The notes: generated by a model not told the origin, from the letters alone. Counted from the first letter of the stretch, positions 46,140-57,531 are shown. The stretch is 64,000 nt of DNA from Ferrovibrio sp041906005 (GCF_041906005.1 NZ_JAYRJY010000001.1:2418001-2482000), one strand, 5' to 3'. Numbers and translations are program-made.

Positions 46140-46640
46140 TCAGCCCGCCCTGACGCCCGGCTTGGCCTTGTCGACGGCAGCTTTCAGAGAGGCGCGCAAC
46201 TGGGCCTCGAGGGCGCCGCCCGAACCCTTGATGCGGTGGGAGATCACCACATAGAGGGTATCGACATGGATGCTGACGATTTCCTGCTGCAACTCGTCCA
46301 GGTCGTCCAGCTCTTTCAGGAAATCATGCAATGACTTCGCGAATTCGGTCAGCAGCGGATAGCCGAAAACGCCACCCATGCCCTTGATCTGGAATGCCTC
46401 CTCGCGGATATGCTCCAGCACCTCGCGCCGCGCCGAGGGGTCGGCGGCGGCACGGCCAAGGGCCTCGCGCAGGCCTTTCAGAGTCTCGACGGTCTCGTCC
46501 AGAAATTGGGTGCTGGTATTCTCGACCAGCGCCTCCATTTTCTTGATCATCTCGTCGTCGAGCCGGAGATCCATGCCGGTCTTGTAATTGACCGCCTTGC
46601 GCTTCAGCTCACCACGATTGGGGATGATTTTCCGACGCAT
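46140..46640 (-). CDS. HPt-like protein lacking the phospho-accepting histidine
   Basis: 166 aa from ATG 46640 (the frame is open further up). The C-terminal two-thirds is helical and contains IREEAFQIKGMGGVFGYPLLTEFAKSLHDFL, which aligns with the HPt motif HxxKGxxGxxG, but the histidine position is Phe83 (codon TTC). In related alphaproteobacterial HPt proteins I would expect AHxxKGQGGTFGYP. It therefore cannot carry phosphate at the canonical site. It follows a receiver-like gene by ten bases, and the receiver lacks its canonical aspartate as well. Function unknown; a phosphorylation-independent binding role is inferred. Confidence 0.75.
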   Translation of the reverse strand: MRRKIIPNRGELKRKAVNYKTGMDLRLDDEMIKKMEALVENTSTQFLDETVETLKGLREALGRAAADPSARREVLEHIREEAFQIKGMGGVFGYPLLTEFAKSLHDFLKELDDLDELQQEIVSIHVDTLYVVISHRIKGSGGALEAQLRASLKAAVDKAKPGVRAG

Positions 46641-46650
46641 GGGGCGTGGC

Positions 46651-47148
46651 TTATTCGGGTTTTGTCTGGCGCCGGTCAACGCCTTCGAAAGGCAGTTGCT
46701 GGCGGCGCCGGTCGGGCCCGAAATAGCCCGGCACGCTGACGAAATCGCGCGGACGCGCAATCACCGAGACCAGGCGACGATACATGCCATCTGCCGTGAA
46801 GGGTTTGGCGAGGAATTCGGTCACGCCCTTGTCGCGCGACTCCATCACGTATTCCATTTCCGAATTTGCGGTCAGCATGATCACGGGCATCATGCGATCA
46901 GGCGAGGTGCCATCGGTGCGCAGCCAGTCGAGCAGTTCAAGGCCCGAGCGCGGCTTCAGGTTCCATTCGGTGATCATCACGTCATAGCCGCCCGAGCGCA
47001 GTGCGGCGATGGCCTTTTCGCTGTCGCGCACGGTCGATACCTGATGGCAGCCCAGCATCATCAGGATGTCCTTCACGAGCTGGCACATCAGCTTGTTGGA
47101 ATCCACGATGAGGAAGCGGACGTGGCTGAAGTCGATCTTTTCCGACAT
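46651..47148 (-). CDS. Receiver-like protein with Glu at the phosphorylation site and a GPDRRR tail
   Basis: 165 aa from ATG 47148; an alternative in-frame start is 47196. CheY-like fold: VRFLIVDSNKLMCQLVKDILMMLG, GYDVMITEWNLKP, PVIMLTANSE, VTEFLAKPF. The acidic pair is reduced to D16-S17 and the phospho-aspartate position is Glu61 (codon GAA); Thr93 and Lys115 are kept. The C-terminal GYFGPDRRR motif marks an alphaproteobacterial stand-alone receiver subfamily. Glu may mimic the phosphorylated state. Upstream partner of the HPt-like gene. Confidence 0.85.
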   Translation of the reverse strand: MSEKIDFSHVRFLIVDSNKLMCQLVKDILMMLGCHQVSTVRDSEKAIAALRSGGYDVMITEWNLKPRSGLELLDWLRTDGTSPDRMMPVIMLTANSEMEYVMESRDKGVTEFLAKPFTADGMYRRLVSVIARPRDFVSVPGYFGPDRRRQQLPFEGVDRRQTKPE

Positions 47149-47350
47149 CCCTGAGCGAAAGCCCCCTTGCGGCCCTTGTATCCCCGGTTCCGGCACCGCC
47201 CCTCCACCCGGGCGATAGGTGCTAGAATCATAGAAATACTTTTGCGATCATATATATACTGATGGCCGGACGAAGCCAACCAACCCGCAACACTTTAAAG
47301 CGGGTAGTAGGTCTTCTCATTCTACCTTTGGCTCTGGCTGCCTCTCAAGC

Positions 47351-48553
47351 ATGTCGAAACCGCCGCCCCCCGCGGGTCTCCTGCTTCTGCTTACTGTCCT
47401 GTTTGCCAATGGGATTCTGGCGGCAACCATGTATTTGCCGTCCCTGCCGGCGATCAGCGAGGCATTGGGGGAGCCGGTCGATGTGCTGCCGTTCACGCTG
47501 ACCGTGTATTTCGCCACTTTTGCAGGGGCGCAGCTGGTTTACGGCCCGCTGAGCGACCGTTACGGCCGCCGCCCCCTGCTGCTGGGCGGGCTGGTCATCA
47601 TGGTCGCTGGCTCGGTCGCCTGTGCCCTGGCGGAAAGCCTGTCGGCCCTGTTGTGGGCCCGGGCGGTCCAGGGCCTGGGGGCGGCCAGCGCCATGGCCAC
47701 CGGTCGCGCTATTGTGAACGACGTCTACGAACGTCAACAGGCAGCCCGGGCGACCTCGGTGATTTCCGCCTCCCTCGCGCTGGCTCCGATCGTCGCCCCG
47801 CTGCTGGGCGGCCTGATCGAGCATTACCTCGGCTGGCGGCTCAATTTCTGGATCAACGGCGGCATCACCCTGGCGGTCGTGCTGGTCCTGGTCTGGCGCC
47901 TGCCGGAAACCCATATGCCGGCGCCCGCGAATGGACCGCTGCTGCGCGGCATTCTGTCCGCCTATGGCTTCCTGCTCACCAACCGTGCCTTCCTCACCTT
48001 CGGTCTGCTGAATCTGGGTGTCTTCGCCGGCCTGCACGGGTTCAGCGCCGGTGCGCCGGCCGTGCTGATCGGCGCTATGGGCCTGAGCGCGGTGGATTAC
48101 GGCATCCTGATTGCCCTGGGCAGTGGCGGGTTTCTAATCGGCGCGCTGTTGTCGTCATGGCTTGGCGGGCGTTTCGGCCTGCTGCGCATGATCGATGCGG
48201 GCGTGCTGTTCACGCTGGTCGGCGGGGCAGGCATGGCGCTGTATGTCGGCTGGATCGAGCCTAGCGTCACCGCCATCGTCGTGCTGCGGCTGGTCTGGGC
48301 CATCGGCATGGGGCTGGCCATGCCCAATTCGGTGGTGGGCGCGGTAGGCGTCAATCCCGCCACATTGGGCGCGGGTGCGGCATTGTCGGGTTTTCTGCAG
48401 ACGGCGGGCGGCGGGCTGGGCTCGGCGGTCAATGCCCTGGTGCCGGCCGGCGATCCGTTCAGTCTGAGCATGGCCTTCGCTGGCACGGCCGTGTTCGGCG
48501 CCCTGATCTGGGTGATCAGCCGCGACGCCGCCCGCGCGGTGCTGGCGCGTTAA
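47351..48553 (+). CDS. MFS multidrug efflux transporter, Bcr/CflA family
   Basis: 400 aa, about 12 membrane segments. LLTVLFANGILAATMYLPSLPAISEALGEPVDVLPFTLTVYFATFAGAQLVYGPLSDRYGRRPLLL carries the Bcr/CflA opening and MFS motif A; VQGLGAASAMATGRAIVNDVYERQQAA follows. Paralogue of the exporter at 8674. The 200 bases upstream include an unusually AT-rich stretch around 47225-47260 (TATATATACT), the likely promoter region shared with the divergent receiver gene. Confidence 0.9.
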   Translation: MSKPPPPAGLLLLLTVLFANGILAATMYLPSLPAISEALGEPVDVLPFTLTVYFATFAGAQLVYGPLSDRYGRRPLLLGGLVIMVAGSVACALAESLSALLWARAVQGLGAASAMATGRAIVNDVYERQQAARATSVISASLALAPIVAPLLGGLIEHYLGWRLNFWINGGITLAVVLVLVWRLPETHMPAPANGPLLRGILSAYGFLLTNRAFLTFGLLNLGVFAGLHGFSAGAPAVLIGAMGLSAVDYGILIALGSGGFLIGALLSSWLGGRFGLLRMIDAGVLFTLVGGAGMALYVGWIEPSVTAIVVLRLVWAIGMGLAMPNSVVGAVGVNPATLGAGAALSGFLQTAGGGLGSAVNALVPAGDPFSLSMAFAGTAVFGALIWVISRDAARAVLAR

Positions 48554-48568
48554 TCCAACTGCGCCGTT

Positions 48569-49507
48569 TCAGCGCTCGGGCTTCAGCACCGCCATCAATT
48601 CGCGCCATTCCCGCGCACTCAGGCCGGAGCTTGCCTGGTCGACGGTTTCGCCGGCCAGCATGCGGCGTACCGCCTTCAGCGCCGTGGCCGAAAGGCTGGC
48701 GCCGCCGACGCGGTATTCCATGAAAGCGTCGTAGCAGGCCGGCACCCAGCGCTTCACGGTTTCCAGCATGGCCTCGGCATAGACCCGGATTTCGTACTGC
48801 GCATGGCTGTCGGCGCGCAGGCTCAGGAAATGCAGCAGGTTCAGCAGGTCGGTCTTCCAGTACCACTGGGTGTAGAAGTTCAGCGTCAGGTTCATGCGCG
48901 CCAGCTCGCGCGCCAGACCCTCGCGGCTTTCGTCACGCTTGCTGCCGTCAGGCCGCTCGTTCAGCATTTCCTCATACGAGGCATAGGACTGCATCGCGTC
49001 GCGCTTCAGCAGGTCGAGGACCCGCGCGGCTTCCGCGCCGGTTAGCAGATCGCCGCGGCCCTGGCGGTTTGAGCTCGACTGCGCGGCAAGCTGGTCGGGG
49101 GCGGGGATATAGAATTCGTTGTCCAGGATCGAGTAGCGCGCGGAATACTCGTTCACGTTCGCCGTGCGGTGGCGGATCCACTGCCGCGCCACGAAGATCG
49201 GCAGCTTGACGTGATACTTGATCTCGCACATCTCGAACGGCGTGGTGTGCCGGTGACGCATCAGGTAGTTGATCAGGCCGCGATCCTCGCTGACCTTCTT
49301 GGTGCCGCGGCCGTAAGAGACGCGGGCAGCCTGAACCACGGCGGAATCGTCACCCATGTAGTCGATGACGCGGACAAAACCGTGGTCCAGCACGGTCATC
49401 GGTTCGTAGAGGATTTCCTCCAGGGCCGGCACGGTGGCGCGGCGGGTCGGCTGGGACTGGCTGCGCAGGGCGGCGATCTCGGCGGCCTGTTCCGGCGTCA
49501 TGGTCAT
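48569..49507 (-). CDS. thyX: FAD-dependent thymidylate synthase ThyX
   Basis: 312 aa. The ThyX signature RHRTANVNEYSARYS (RHRX7S) is intact, with MRHRHTTPFEMCEIKYHVKLPIFVARQWIRHR before it. It makes dTMP from dUMP with methylene-THF and FAD/NADPH. The C-terminal roughly 50 residues after WVPACYDAFMEYR form an extension. Convergent with the exporter, 15 bases apart. Confidence 0.97.
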   Translation of the reverse strand: MTMTPEQAAEIAALRSQSQPTRRATVPALEEILYEPMTVLDHGFVRVIDYMGDDSAVVQAARVSYGRGTKKVSEDRGLINYLMRHRHTTPFEMCEIKYHVKLPIFVARQWIRHRTANVNEYSARYSILDNEFYIPAPDQLAAQSSSNRQGRGDLLTGAEAARVLDLLKRDAMQSYASYEEMLNERPDGSKRDESREGLARELARMNLTLNFYTQWYWKTDLLNLLHFLSLRADSHAQYEIRVYAEAMLETVKRWVPACYDAFMEYRVGGASLSATALKAVRRMLAGETVDQASSGLSAREWRELMAVLKPER

Positions 49508-49692
49508 TGCGGGTCTCTCCGGCGGGCAAATTCCGGCGACTCGGGCCGCCGGACGAAAGGCAGGTGGTTATAGACCGGCCGGCCGAGTCCCAAAAAGCCC
49601 CGGGTCCCAAAAAGCCCGCCCTGACCGGCCCCCCGAAAATGCCCCGGCCGGGGACCCTTCAAAAACTCCTTCCGACCCCCTACATTGATCCT

Positions 49693-50005
49693 GTCGGGAA
49701 ACCGACTATGGCGATAAACGCTGTGCAGAATAGGCGTAACGGACCCGGGGGCAGTACCCGGCGCCTCCACCATGAACCCGGTCTTAACCTTTGCGGTTAA
49801 CCCATTGGCCGGGCTGATGCTGGGGGCGAATCAGGCTCGACGTGCGCAATAAAGGCCCAGTTTTTGCCCGGCATGATACCGCCGTTATCGGGTCACCTCA
49901 AAAGTGCCAACGACAATAGCGTTGCACTCGCTGCCTAATCGGTAAGCGCGGCTCGGGGGGCGCCGGGCAACAGAAGCCCCCCACTAATAAATCTTCCGAT
50001 TTCGA
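49693..50005 (+). ncRNA. ssrA: tmRNA, circularly permuted two-piece ssrA
   Basis: The acceptor piece comes first: a GTCGG-GAAA-CCGAC hairpin (49693-49706), a T-arm-like CCGGG/CCCGG stem, CGCCTCC (49762-49768) and ACCA ending at 49772. The coding piece starts at GGGGGCG (49822-49828), which pairs with CGCCTCC as the acceptor stem; about 49 bases between are the excised spacer. The tag frame GCC AAC GAC AAT AGC GTT GCA CTC GCT GCC TAA (49906-49938) encodes ANDNSVALAA. The G6/C6 hairpin and the outer AATCGG.AAG/CTTCCGATT helix close the coding piece. The outer ends are approximate. This explains most of the 600-base gap between thyX and sspB. Confidence 0.9.
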
Positions 50006-50107
50006 CCTTAATCCTGTGGAAGACCCGCCTTCCGCAGCCGGCTTGGAATTGAACCCCCGGATGGGGAAGGGTAAAATGCACGCATTGCGTCCCCGAGAAG
50101 ATTAGTC

Positions 50108-50611
50108 ATGGCCGGCAAGCTGCTCGACTACAACCAGTTGGTGGAAACTGCCCTGCGCGGCGCGGTGCGCGAGGCGCTCAAACGCGTCGCCGAATTCGGC
50201 CTGCCGGGCAACCACCATTTCTACATCACCTTCCGCACTGACCAGCCTGGCGTCGAATTGCCGGATTACCTGCATGAGCGGTATCCGGAAGAGATGACCA
50301 TTGTGCTGCAGCACCAGTATTGGGGACTGGAGCCGGGCGAGGATGCCTTCCAGATCACCCTCAGCTTCAACAAGGTGCCCGAGCGGCTGGTGGTTCCCTA
50401 TGCGGCGATCACCGCCTTTGCCGATCCCAGCGTGCAATTCGGCCTGCAGTTCCGCGTCGCACCCAATACCGATGCGCGGCCGGCGATCAGCAGCCCGGCC
50501 CCGGTGGGCGAGGCCGATACCACGACGCCCGCGGCGGCGGCCGAGGACCCGGCCGAACGCAAGACCGGCGACGTCGTCGCGCTGGATGCCTTCCGCAAGA
50601 AAAAGACCTGA
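50108..50611 (+). CDS. sspB: ClpXP adaptor SspB (alpha type)
   Basis: 167 aa. The SspB fold is seen in NHHFYITFRTDQPGVELPDYLHERYPEEMTIVLQHQYWGLEP, FQITLSFNKVPERLVVPY and AITAFADPSVQFGLQF. A flexible Pro/Ala/Thr-rich linker leads to the C-terminal GDVVALDAFRKKK, the ClpX-binding module. It delivers ssrA-tagged proteins to ClpXP. Here it sits about 100 bases after ssrA itself and 60 before fumarase. Confidence 0.92.
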   Translation: MAGKLLDYNQLVETALRGAVREALKRVAEFGLPGNHHFYITFRTDQPGVELPDYLHERYPEEMTIVLQHQYWGLEPGEDAFQITLSFNKVPERLVVPYAAITAFADPSVQFGLQFRVAPNTDARPAISSPAPVGEADTTTPAAAAEDPAERKTGDVVALDAFRKKKT

Positions 50612-50671
50612 CCTGCGGCGCCCGCAGCGCCGGTCCAAAGCAGCCCAAGATCAGCAGCCCCGGAGAATAGA

Positions 50672-52282
<1,611 letters not shown>

Positions 52283-52303
52283 GCGGCGCTTTCGCGAAAA
52301 TGG

Positions 52304-52333
52304 AAAAAGGCCACCGCAAGGTGGCCTTTTTCT
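52304..52333. terminator. Bidirectional terminator between fumarase and the Liv-type operon
   Basis: GGCCACC (52309-52315) and GGTGGCC (52320-52326) around GCAA, flanked by AAAAA and TTTTT, serve both the plus-strand fumarase and the minus-strand transporter operon. Confidence 0.92.
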
Positions 52334-52351
52334 TGTCGTCTGCCTGGTGGA

Positions 52352-53055
<704 letters not shown>

Positions 53056-53059
<4 letters not shown>

Positions 53060-53784
53060 GCCTCCACCTCCTCGCCCAGATAGCATTCCAGCACGGCCGG
53101 GTCGCGCACCACATCTTCCGGCGCGCCGCTGGCGATCACCTGGCCGTAATGCAGCACCACCACCTGCTGCGACAAAGCCATCACCGCCCGCATCACGTGC
53201 TCGATCAGCAGGATGGTCATGCCATGTTTTCTGTTGAGGTCGCGGAACACCGCCACCATCTGGTCGGTTTCGGTGGGGCGCAGCCCGGCCATAACCTCGT
53301 CCAGCAGCAGAAGCTTCGGCTCGGTGGCCAGGGCGCGCGCAACTTCCAGCCGTTTGCGCTCGGGCAGGGTAAGCTGTGCGGCCGGCTGGCTGCGCTTGTC
53401 GGCCATGCCCAGCTGGTCCAGCACGGCCTCGGCTTTTCTGCGCGCCTGCCGCACATCCTTCTCGGCCCGCAGGGCGCCGACGATCACGTTTTCCAGCGCG
53501 GTGAGTTCCTTGAACGGCTTCACGATCTGGAAGGTGCGGCCGATGCCGGCATGGCAGATCCGGTCCGGCCGCATGCCGTCGATGCGGTTCCCATTGAAGG
53601 TGATGCGGCCTTCATCGGGCCTGAACACGCCGGCGATCATGTTGAAACAGGTGGTCTTGCCGGCGCCGTTGGGGCCGATCAGGCTGACGATGCCGCCCTG
53701 TGGCACGCTCAGGCTTGCCTGGCTCACGGCGCGCAGGCCGCGGAAGCTTTTCGAAATGCCGTCTACGGTCAGAAGATCGGTCAT
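53056..53784 (-). CDS. Liv-type ABC transporter ATP-binding protein (LivG-like)
   Basis: 242 aa. Walker A is GPNGAGKTTCFNMIAG, the LivG block is AGIGRTFQIVKPFKELTALENV, and the signature and Walker B positions read LTLPERKRLEVARAL and LLLLDEVMAGLRP; the Walker B aspartate-glutamate is present though the usual P is V. It overlaps both neighbours by four bases. Confidence 0.92.
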
Positions 53785-54782
53785 GACCGGTCCTCCAGGC
53801 CGAGCCGCTTGCGCAGTGGCGGCCAGATGCCGTGCGGCAGATAGATGATCACCACCAGCAGGCAGATGCCGTAGAACACCTGCTTGATGCCGGGGATTTC
53901 ATAACCCAGCGCATGCATGATCTCGGTCACAGCCTCAGCCAGCGCGGTCAGCACGACGGCGCCGAGGATTGGACCGAACAGCGAGCCGACGCCGCCGATG
54001 ATCGGGCCCAGGATCAGTTCGATCGAGCGCGCCATGCTGAAAATCTGCTCGGGAAACAGGTTGTTGTAGTAGAAGGCGAAGAACACGCCGCTCAGGGCGG
54101 TCATGCCGGACGAGATCGCTACCGCGATCATTTTGTAGCGGAACACATTGATGCCCAGCGTCTGGGCGGCTTCCGGCTCTTCGCGGATCGCCAGCCAGTA
54201 ATAGCCGATGCGCCCGGTCAGCAGCCAGCGGCAGAACAGGAATGCCAGCACGGTGATGGCCAGCAGGATATAATAGAACATCGTGGGTGAGCCGCGCAGG
54301 TTGAGCGGATCATTGGCGGCCTGCTGCGTCACCGGCAGGAAAAAGCCGCCAGAGCCGTTTACCCAGGCGAAATGGTCGAAGCCGACACGGGTGAATTCGG
54401 CGAAGGCGATGGTCAGCAGGGCGAAATACACGCCGCTGATGCCGAAGCGGAAGGCCAGGAAACCGATCACCAGGCCGGCGCCCATCGAGAGGGCAATGGC
54501 CGGCAGTACGCCGGCCCACGGCCCGATGCCGAAATGCACATACAGCGCGGCGGCGGTATAGGCGGCAATGCCGACATAGAGCGAATGGCCCAGGCTGAGC
54601 TGGCCGGCAAAGCCCATCATCACGTTCCAGGCCTGGCCGGTATAGGCGAAATACAGCACCAGGATCAGGATCGAGAGGATATAGGCATCCACCACCAGCG
54701 GCGCGATCAGCAGACCGGCCAGCATCAGGACAAGCAGAACCAGGGCGCGCCGCGGCACGCCGTCGATCATACGGGAAATCAT
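53781..54782 (-). CDS. Liv-type ABC transporter permease (LivM-like)
   Basis: 333 aa, about eight to ten membrane segments. AWNVMMGFAGQLSLGHSLYVGIAAYTAAAL is the LivM hallmark; GYYWLAIREEPEAAQTLGINVFRYKMIAVAISSGMTALSGVFFAFYYN is the coupling region. It overlaps the LivH-like gene by four bases. Confidence 0.93.
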   Translation of the reverse strand: MISRMIDGVPRRALVLLVLMLAGLLIAPLVVDAYILSILILVLYFAYTGQAWNVMMGFAGQLSLGHSLYVGIAAYTAAALYVHFGIGPWAGVLPAIALSMGAGLVIGFLAFRFGISGVYFALLTIAFAEFTRVGFDHFAWVNGSGGFFLPVTQQAANDPLNLRGSPTMFYYILLAITVLAFLFCRWLLTGRIGYYWLAIREEPEAAQTLGINVFRYKMIAVAISSGMTALSGVFFAFYYNNLFPEQIFSMARSIELILGPIIGGVGSLFGPILGAVVLTALAEAVTEIMHALGYEIPGIKQVFYGICLLVVIIYLPHGIWPPLRKRLGLEDRS

Positions 54783-55648
54783 GCTTTACGCCCCAGCAGG
54801 CCCTGCGGCCGGAACAGAAGAACCAGGATCAGGATGGCGACGCCGAACATCGTCTTGGCCGAGGGCGCGAAGAAAAGGCCCGACATCGCTTCCGACAGGC
54901 CGATCAGTACCCCGCCCAGCAGCGCGCCGGGCATCGAGCCAAGGCCGCCGATGATCACGATCACGAAAGCCTGCAGGGTGAAGACAGGCCCGATATTGGG
55001 CGTTGTGTCGATTAGCAGCGTCATCATAGCGCCAGCGGCACCGACACAGGCCGAGCCGATGCCGAAGGTCAGCGCATAAAGCTGCTTGACGTTCAGGCCC
55101 ACCACCAGGGCGCCCAGATGGTTGTCGGCGCAGGCGCGGATCGCCTTGCCGGTATGGCTCAGTTTGAAGAAGGCAAAGAGGACAGCGGTGATGGCCAGCG
55201 CCATGGCGGCGGTGATCACGCGCACCTTGTCGACCAGCAGGGAGCCGATTTCGATGGAATCGAGCGAATAATCCACCAGCACGTTGCGGGCATCGGGCCC
55301 GAAGATCATCAGCAGGCCGTTCACCATGATGATTGCCACGGCGGCCAGCAGGATGAACTGGCTGTGCTCCGGCCGGTTGATGAAGGGATTGATCAGCAAT
55401 GCCTGCATGGCATAGCCGATGGCGAACAGGATCACCGCGATCGGCACCATGGCCACCAGCGGATCGATGTGCCATGCGGCGAAGGCGACGATCGCCCCGT
55501 AAGAGGCGATCGTCATCATCTCGCCATGAGCGAAATTGACCACACGCACCACGCCGAAAATCACCGACAGGCCGAGCGCCATCAGGCCATAGACCAGGCC
55601 GGTCAGGATGCCCTGCAGCGCGACGGTTAATACAAGTTCTGTTGGCAT
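54779..55648 (-). CDS. Liv-type ABC transporter permease (LivH-like)
   Basis: 289 aa. VALQGILTGLVYGLMALGLSVIFGVVRVVNFAHGEMMTIASYGAIV is the LivH hallmark with NFAHG; AIRACADNHLGALVVGLNVKQLYALTFGIGSACVGAAGAMM and GGLGSMPGALLGGVLIGLSEAM complete it. Second membrane subunit of this transporter. Confidence 0.93.
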   Translation of the reverse strand: MPTELVLTVALQGILTGLVYGLMALGLSVIFGVVRVVNFAHGEMMTIASYGAIVAFAAWHIDPLVAMVPIAVILFAIGYAMQALLINPFINRPEHSQFILLAAVAIIMVNGLLMIFGPDARNVLVDYSLDSIEIGSLLVDKVRVITAAMALAITAVLFAFFKLSHTGKAIRACADNHLGALVVGLNVKQLYALTFGIGSACVGAAGAMMTLLIDTTPNIGPVFTLQAFVIVIIGGLGSMPGALLGGVLIGLSEAMSGLFFAPSAKTMFGVAILILVLLFRPQGLLGRKA

Positions 55649-55681
55649 GATGTCTTTGCGATGCGTGTGGTCGGGACTGGC

Positions 55682-56914
55682 TTAGCGCTTGCTCCAGCTC
55701 GGCAGCGGCAGAAGCAGGTTGTCTTCGGCGATGTCGAGCGGCAACACCACCTTCGGCCGCTGGTCCAGGTTCTGCAGCGTCACGGATTTGATGTTGACGT
55801 TCTGGCCCTTGGCGTCGAACTGCAGGCTGCCGCCGGCCATCACGTGGTTGTCGATCTTGGTCTGGCGGATCGCGTCGGCCAGTGCCTTGCCGTCCGTGCT
55901 CTTGGCGCGGTTGTAGGCATCGACCGCCACCATGACGGCCTCGAACGAGAAGCCGACATTCAGCTCGAACAGTTCGCCCTTGTAGGACTTGGTGAACTCG
56001 TCCAGCAGCTTCTGGGTGATCGACGAACGCGGGTTGTACCACGGAACGTTGGTGATCATGTAATTCGAGAACTTGCCCAGGGTCTTGTAGAACTGGCCCT
56101 CGTAGAAGCCCGGCGCGCCGGGGCTCATCACGATCTTCGGTTCCCAGCGCTGCTTGACCATCTCACGCACCATCAGGATGGCGTCGTTCAGGCGCGTCAC
56201 CGGCATCAGCATCTCGGCGCCGGTGGCCTTGGCCTTGGCGATTTCCACCGACAGGTCCTTGGCCTGCGGGTCGTAGGCGATGGTCTCGACGATCTGGAAC
56301 GGCAGGTTGAAGCGCGGCGCCATCGCCTTGATCGCCCCGGCCATCGACTGGCCGAAGGTGTCGTTCACATGCATGAACACGGCGGTCTTGGGTGTGATGC
56401 CGCTCTTCTCGAACACGCCCTTCATCAGGTTCAGGCCGTCGCCGACCAGCATGGGGGCAGTCGGGAAGTTGCGGAACACGAACTTGTAGCCCTGTTCGGT
56501 GATCTGCGGCGCTGCGGCCACGTTGATGATGTAGGGCACGCCCTTCTGTTCGGCGACCTGGGCGATGGCGGCGGACTGGCCGCTGTCGAAGGCACCGATC
56601 AACACGTTGGCGCCGTCGTTGATCAGCTTTTCCGCGCGGGCGCGGGCGACGTCGACATTCGACTCGGTGTCGGCGTTCATGATCTCGACCTCGGCGGCGA
56701 TGCCGAGCTGCTTCAGCACGCGCGGTGCGATGTCGATGCCGCGCTGGCAGGCGATGCCGAGCTGGGCCTGGAAGCCCGAGCGCGGATGGATCGAGCCGAT
56801 CTTCAGCGTCTTGGGTTGGGCGCGGATGATGTTGAAAGGCGCGGTGCCGGCCACGATGGCGGCGCCGGCTGCTGCCGAAGCGGCGAATTGGCGACGGGTA
56901 ATCTTGCTGCTCAT
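55682..56914 (-). CDS. Liv-type ABC transporter substrate-binding protein, Tat-exported
   Basis: 410 aa. The twin-arginine signal SKITRRQFAASAAAGAAIV ends around IIRAQP. The type I binding fold is seen in IGSIHPRSGFQAQLGIACQRGIDIAPRV, GANVLIGAFDSGQSAAIAQVAEQKGVPYIINVAAAPQITEQGYKFVFRNFPT and FMHVNDTFGQSMAGAI. Ligand unknown (amino acid, amide, urea or aromatic acid types exist). It is the second gene behind the MarR regulator, with a four-base overlap. Confidence 0.92.
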   Translation of the reverse strand: MSSKITRRQFAASAAAGAAIVAGTAPFNIIRAQPKTLKIGSIHPRSGFQAQLGIACQRGIDIAPRVLKQLGIAAEVEIMNADTESNVDVARARAEKLINDGANVLIGAFDSGQSAAIAQVAEQKGVPYIINVAAAPQITEQGYKFVFRNFPTAPMLVGDGLNLMKGVFEKSGITPKTAVFMHVNDTFGQSMAGAIKAMAPRFNLPFQIVETIAYDPQAKDLSVEIAKAKATGAEMLMPVTRLNDAILMVREMVKQRWEPKIVMSPGAPGFYEGQFYKTLGKFSNYMITNVPWYNPRSSITQKLLDEFTKSYKGELFELNVGFSFEAVMVAVDAYNRAKSTDGKALADAIRQTKIDNHVMAGGSLQFDAKGQNVNIKSVTLQNLDQRPKVVLPLDIAEDNLLLPLPSWSKR

Positions 56915-57531
56915 GGTCTGTCCTCCCTGGATGTGTTCTGCCGCCGCCCGGTTTGGCCGGCGCGCTTGGTACGCGACGCTACCGGATCGTTGTCCGGTGC
57001 GGAATGGGCCTCGCCGGTCAGTGCCGGCGCGGCGATGAATTTGCGCAGCAGGCGCATCAATGTCTCATGCTCCTGCTGGCTCAGAACCTGATTGATCAGC
57101 TTGTCGTGGCTTTTCACCCGCATGATCAGTTCCGCCATCTGGCGTTCGCCGCCAGCGGTGAGGAAAAGACCGTAGGCACGGCGGTCATGAGGGTCGGCGC
57201 GGCGTTCTACCAGGCCCAGCCGTTCCAGCCGGTCCACCATGGTCATGGCGCCCGAGCGGGCCACGCCCAGGGCCTCACCCAGGCGGCTTTGTTGCAGGCC
57301 GGGATTGTGCTCGATCAGCATCAGCGCCGAGAACAGCGCGGGGCTTACTCCCGTCGGGCCGAGGCGGGCGTAGAAATCCTCCCATACCCGCAACTGGGCC
57401 AGGCGCAGCAGATAACCGACATGGTTGGGCAGGGTACCGTAATTCACCGGCGCGGCGCGGCGGTCGGCCCGCGGCTCGGTCCGCACTTCGGCTTTGCGCG
57501 CGGCATCCTTGCGCAAATCGGCTTTGCGCAT
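56911..57531 (-). CDS. MarR-family transcriptional regulator leading the Liv-type operon
   Basis: 206 aa from ATG 57531; the frame is open further upstream. The first 35 residues (MRKADLRKDAARKAEVR..) are a basic extension not usual for MarR. The winged-helix core is VGYLLRLAQLRVWEDFYARLGPTGVSPALFSALMLIEHNPGLQQSRLGEALGVARSGAMTMVDRLERLGLVERRADPHDRRAYGLFLT. The C-terminal roughly 35 residues are disordered and Arg/Thr-rich. It overlaps the binding-protein start by four bases, so the regulator and transporter are co-transcribed and probably autoregulated by the imported ligand. Confidence 0.9.
   Translation of the reverse strand: MRKADLRKDAARKAEVRTEPRADRRAAPVNYGTLPNHVGYLLRLAQLRVWEDFYARLGPTGVSPALFSALMLIEHNPGLQQSRLGEALGVARSGAMTMVDRLERLGLVERRADPHDRRAYGLFLTAGGERQMAELIMRVKSHDKLINQVLSQQEHETLMRLLRKFIAAPALTGEAHSAPDNDPVASRTKRAGQTGRRQNTSREDRP

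Noticed and set aside
49504..49800. Several short open frames between thyX and sspB
   Set aside because: They lie across the ssrA region and the thyX leader, have no similarity pattern, and the tmRNA explains the conserved sequence.
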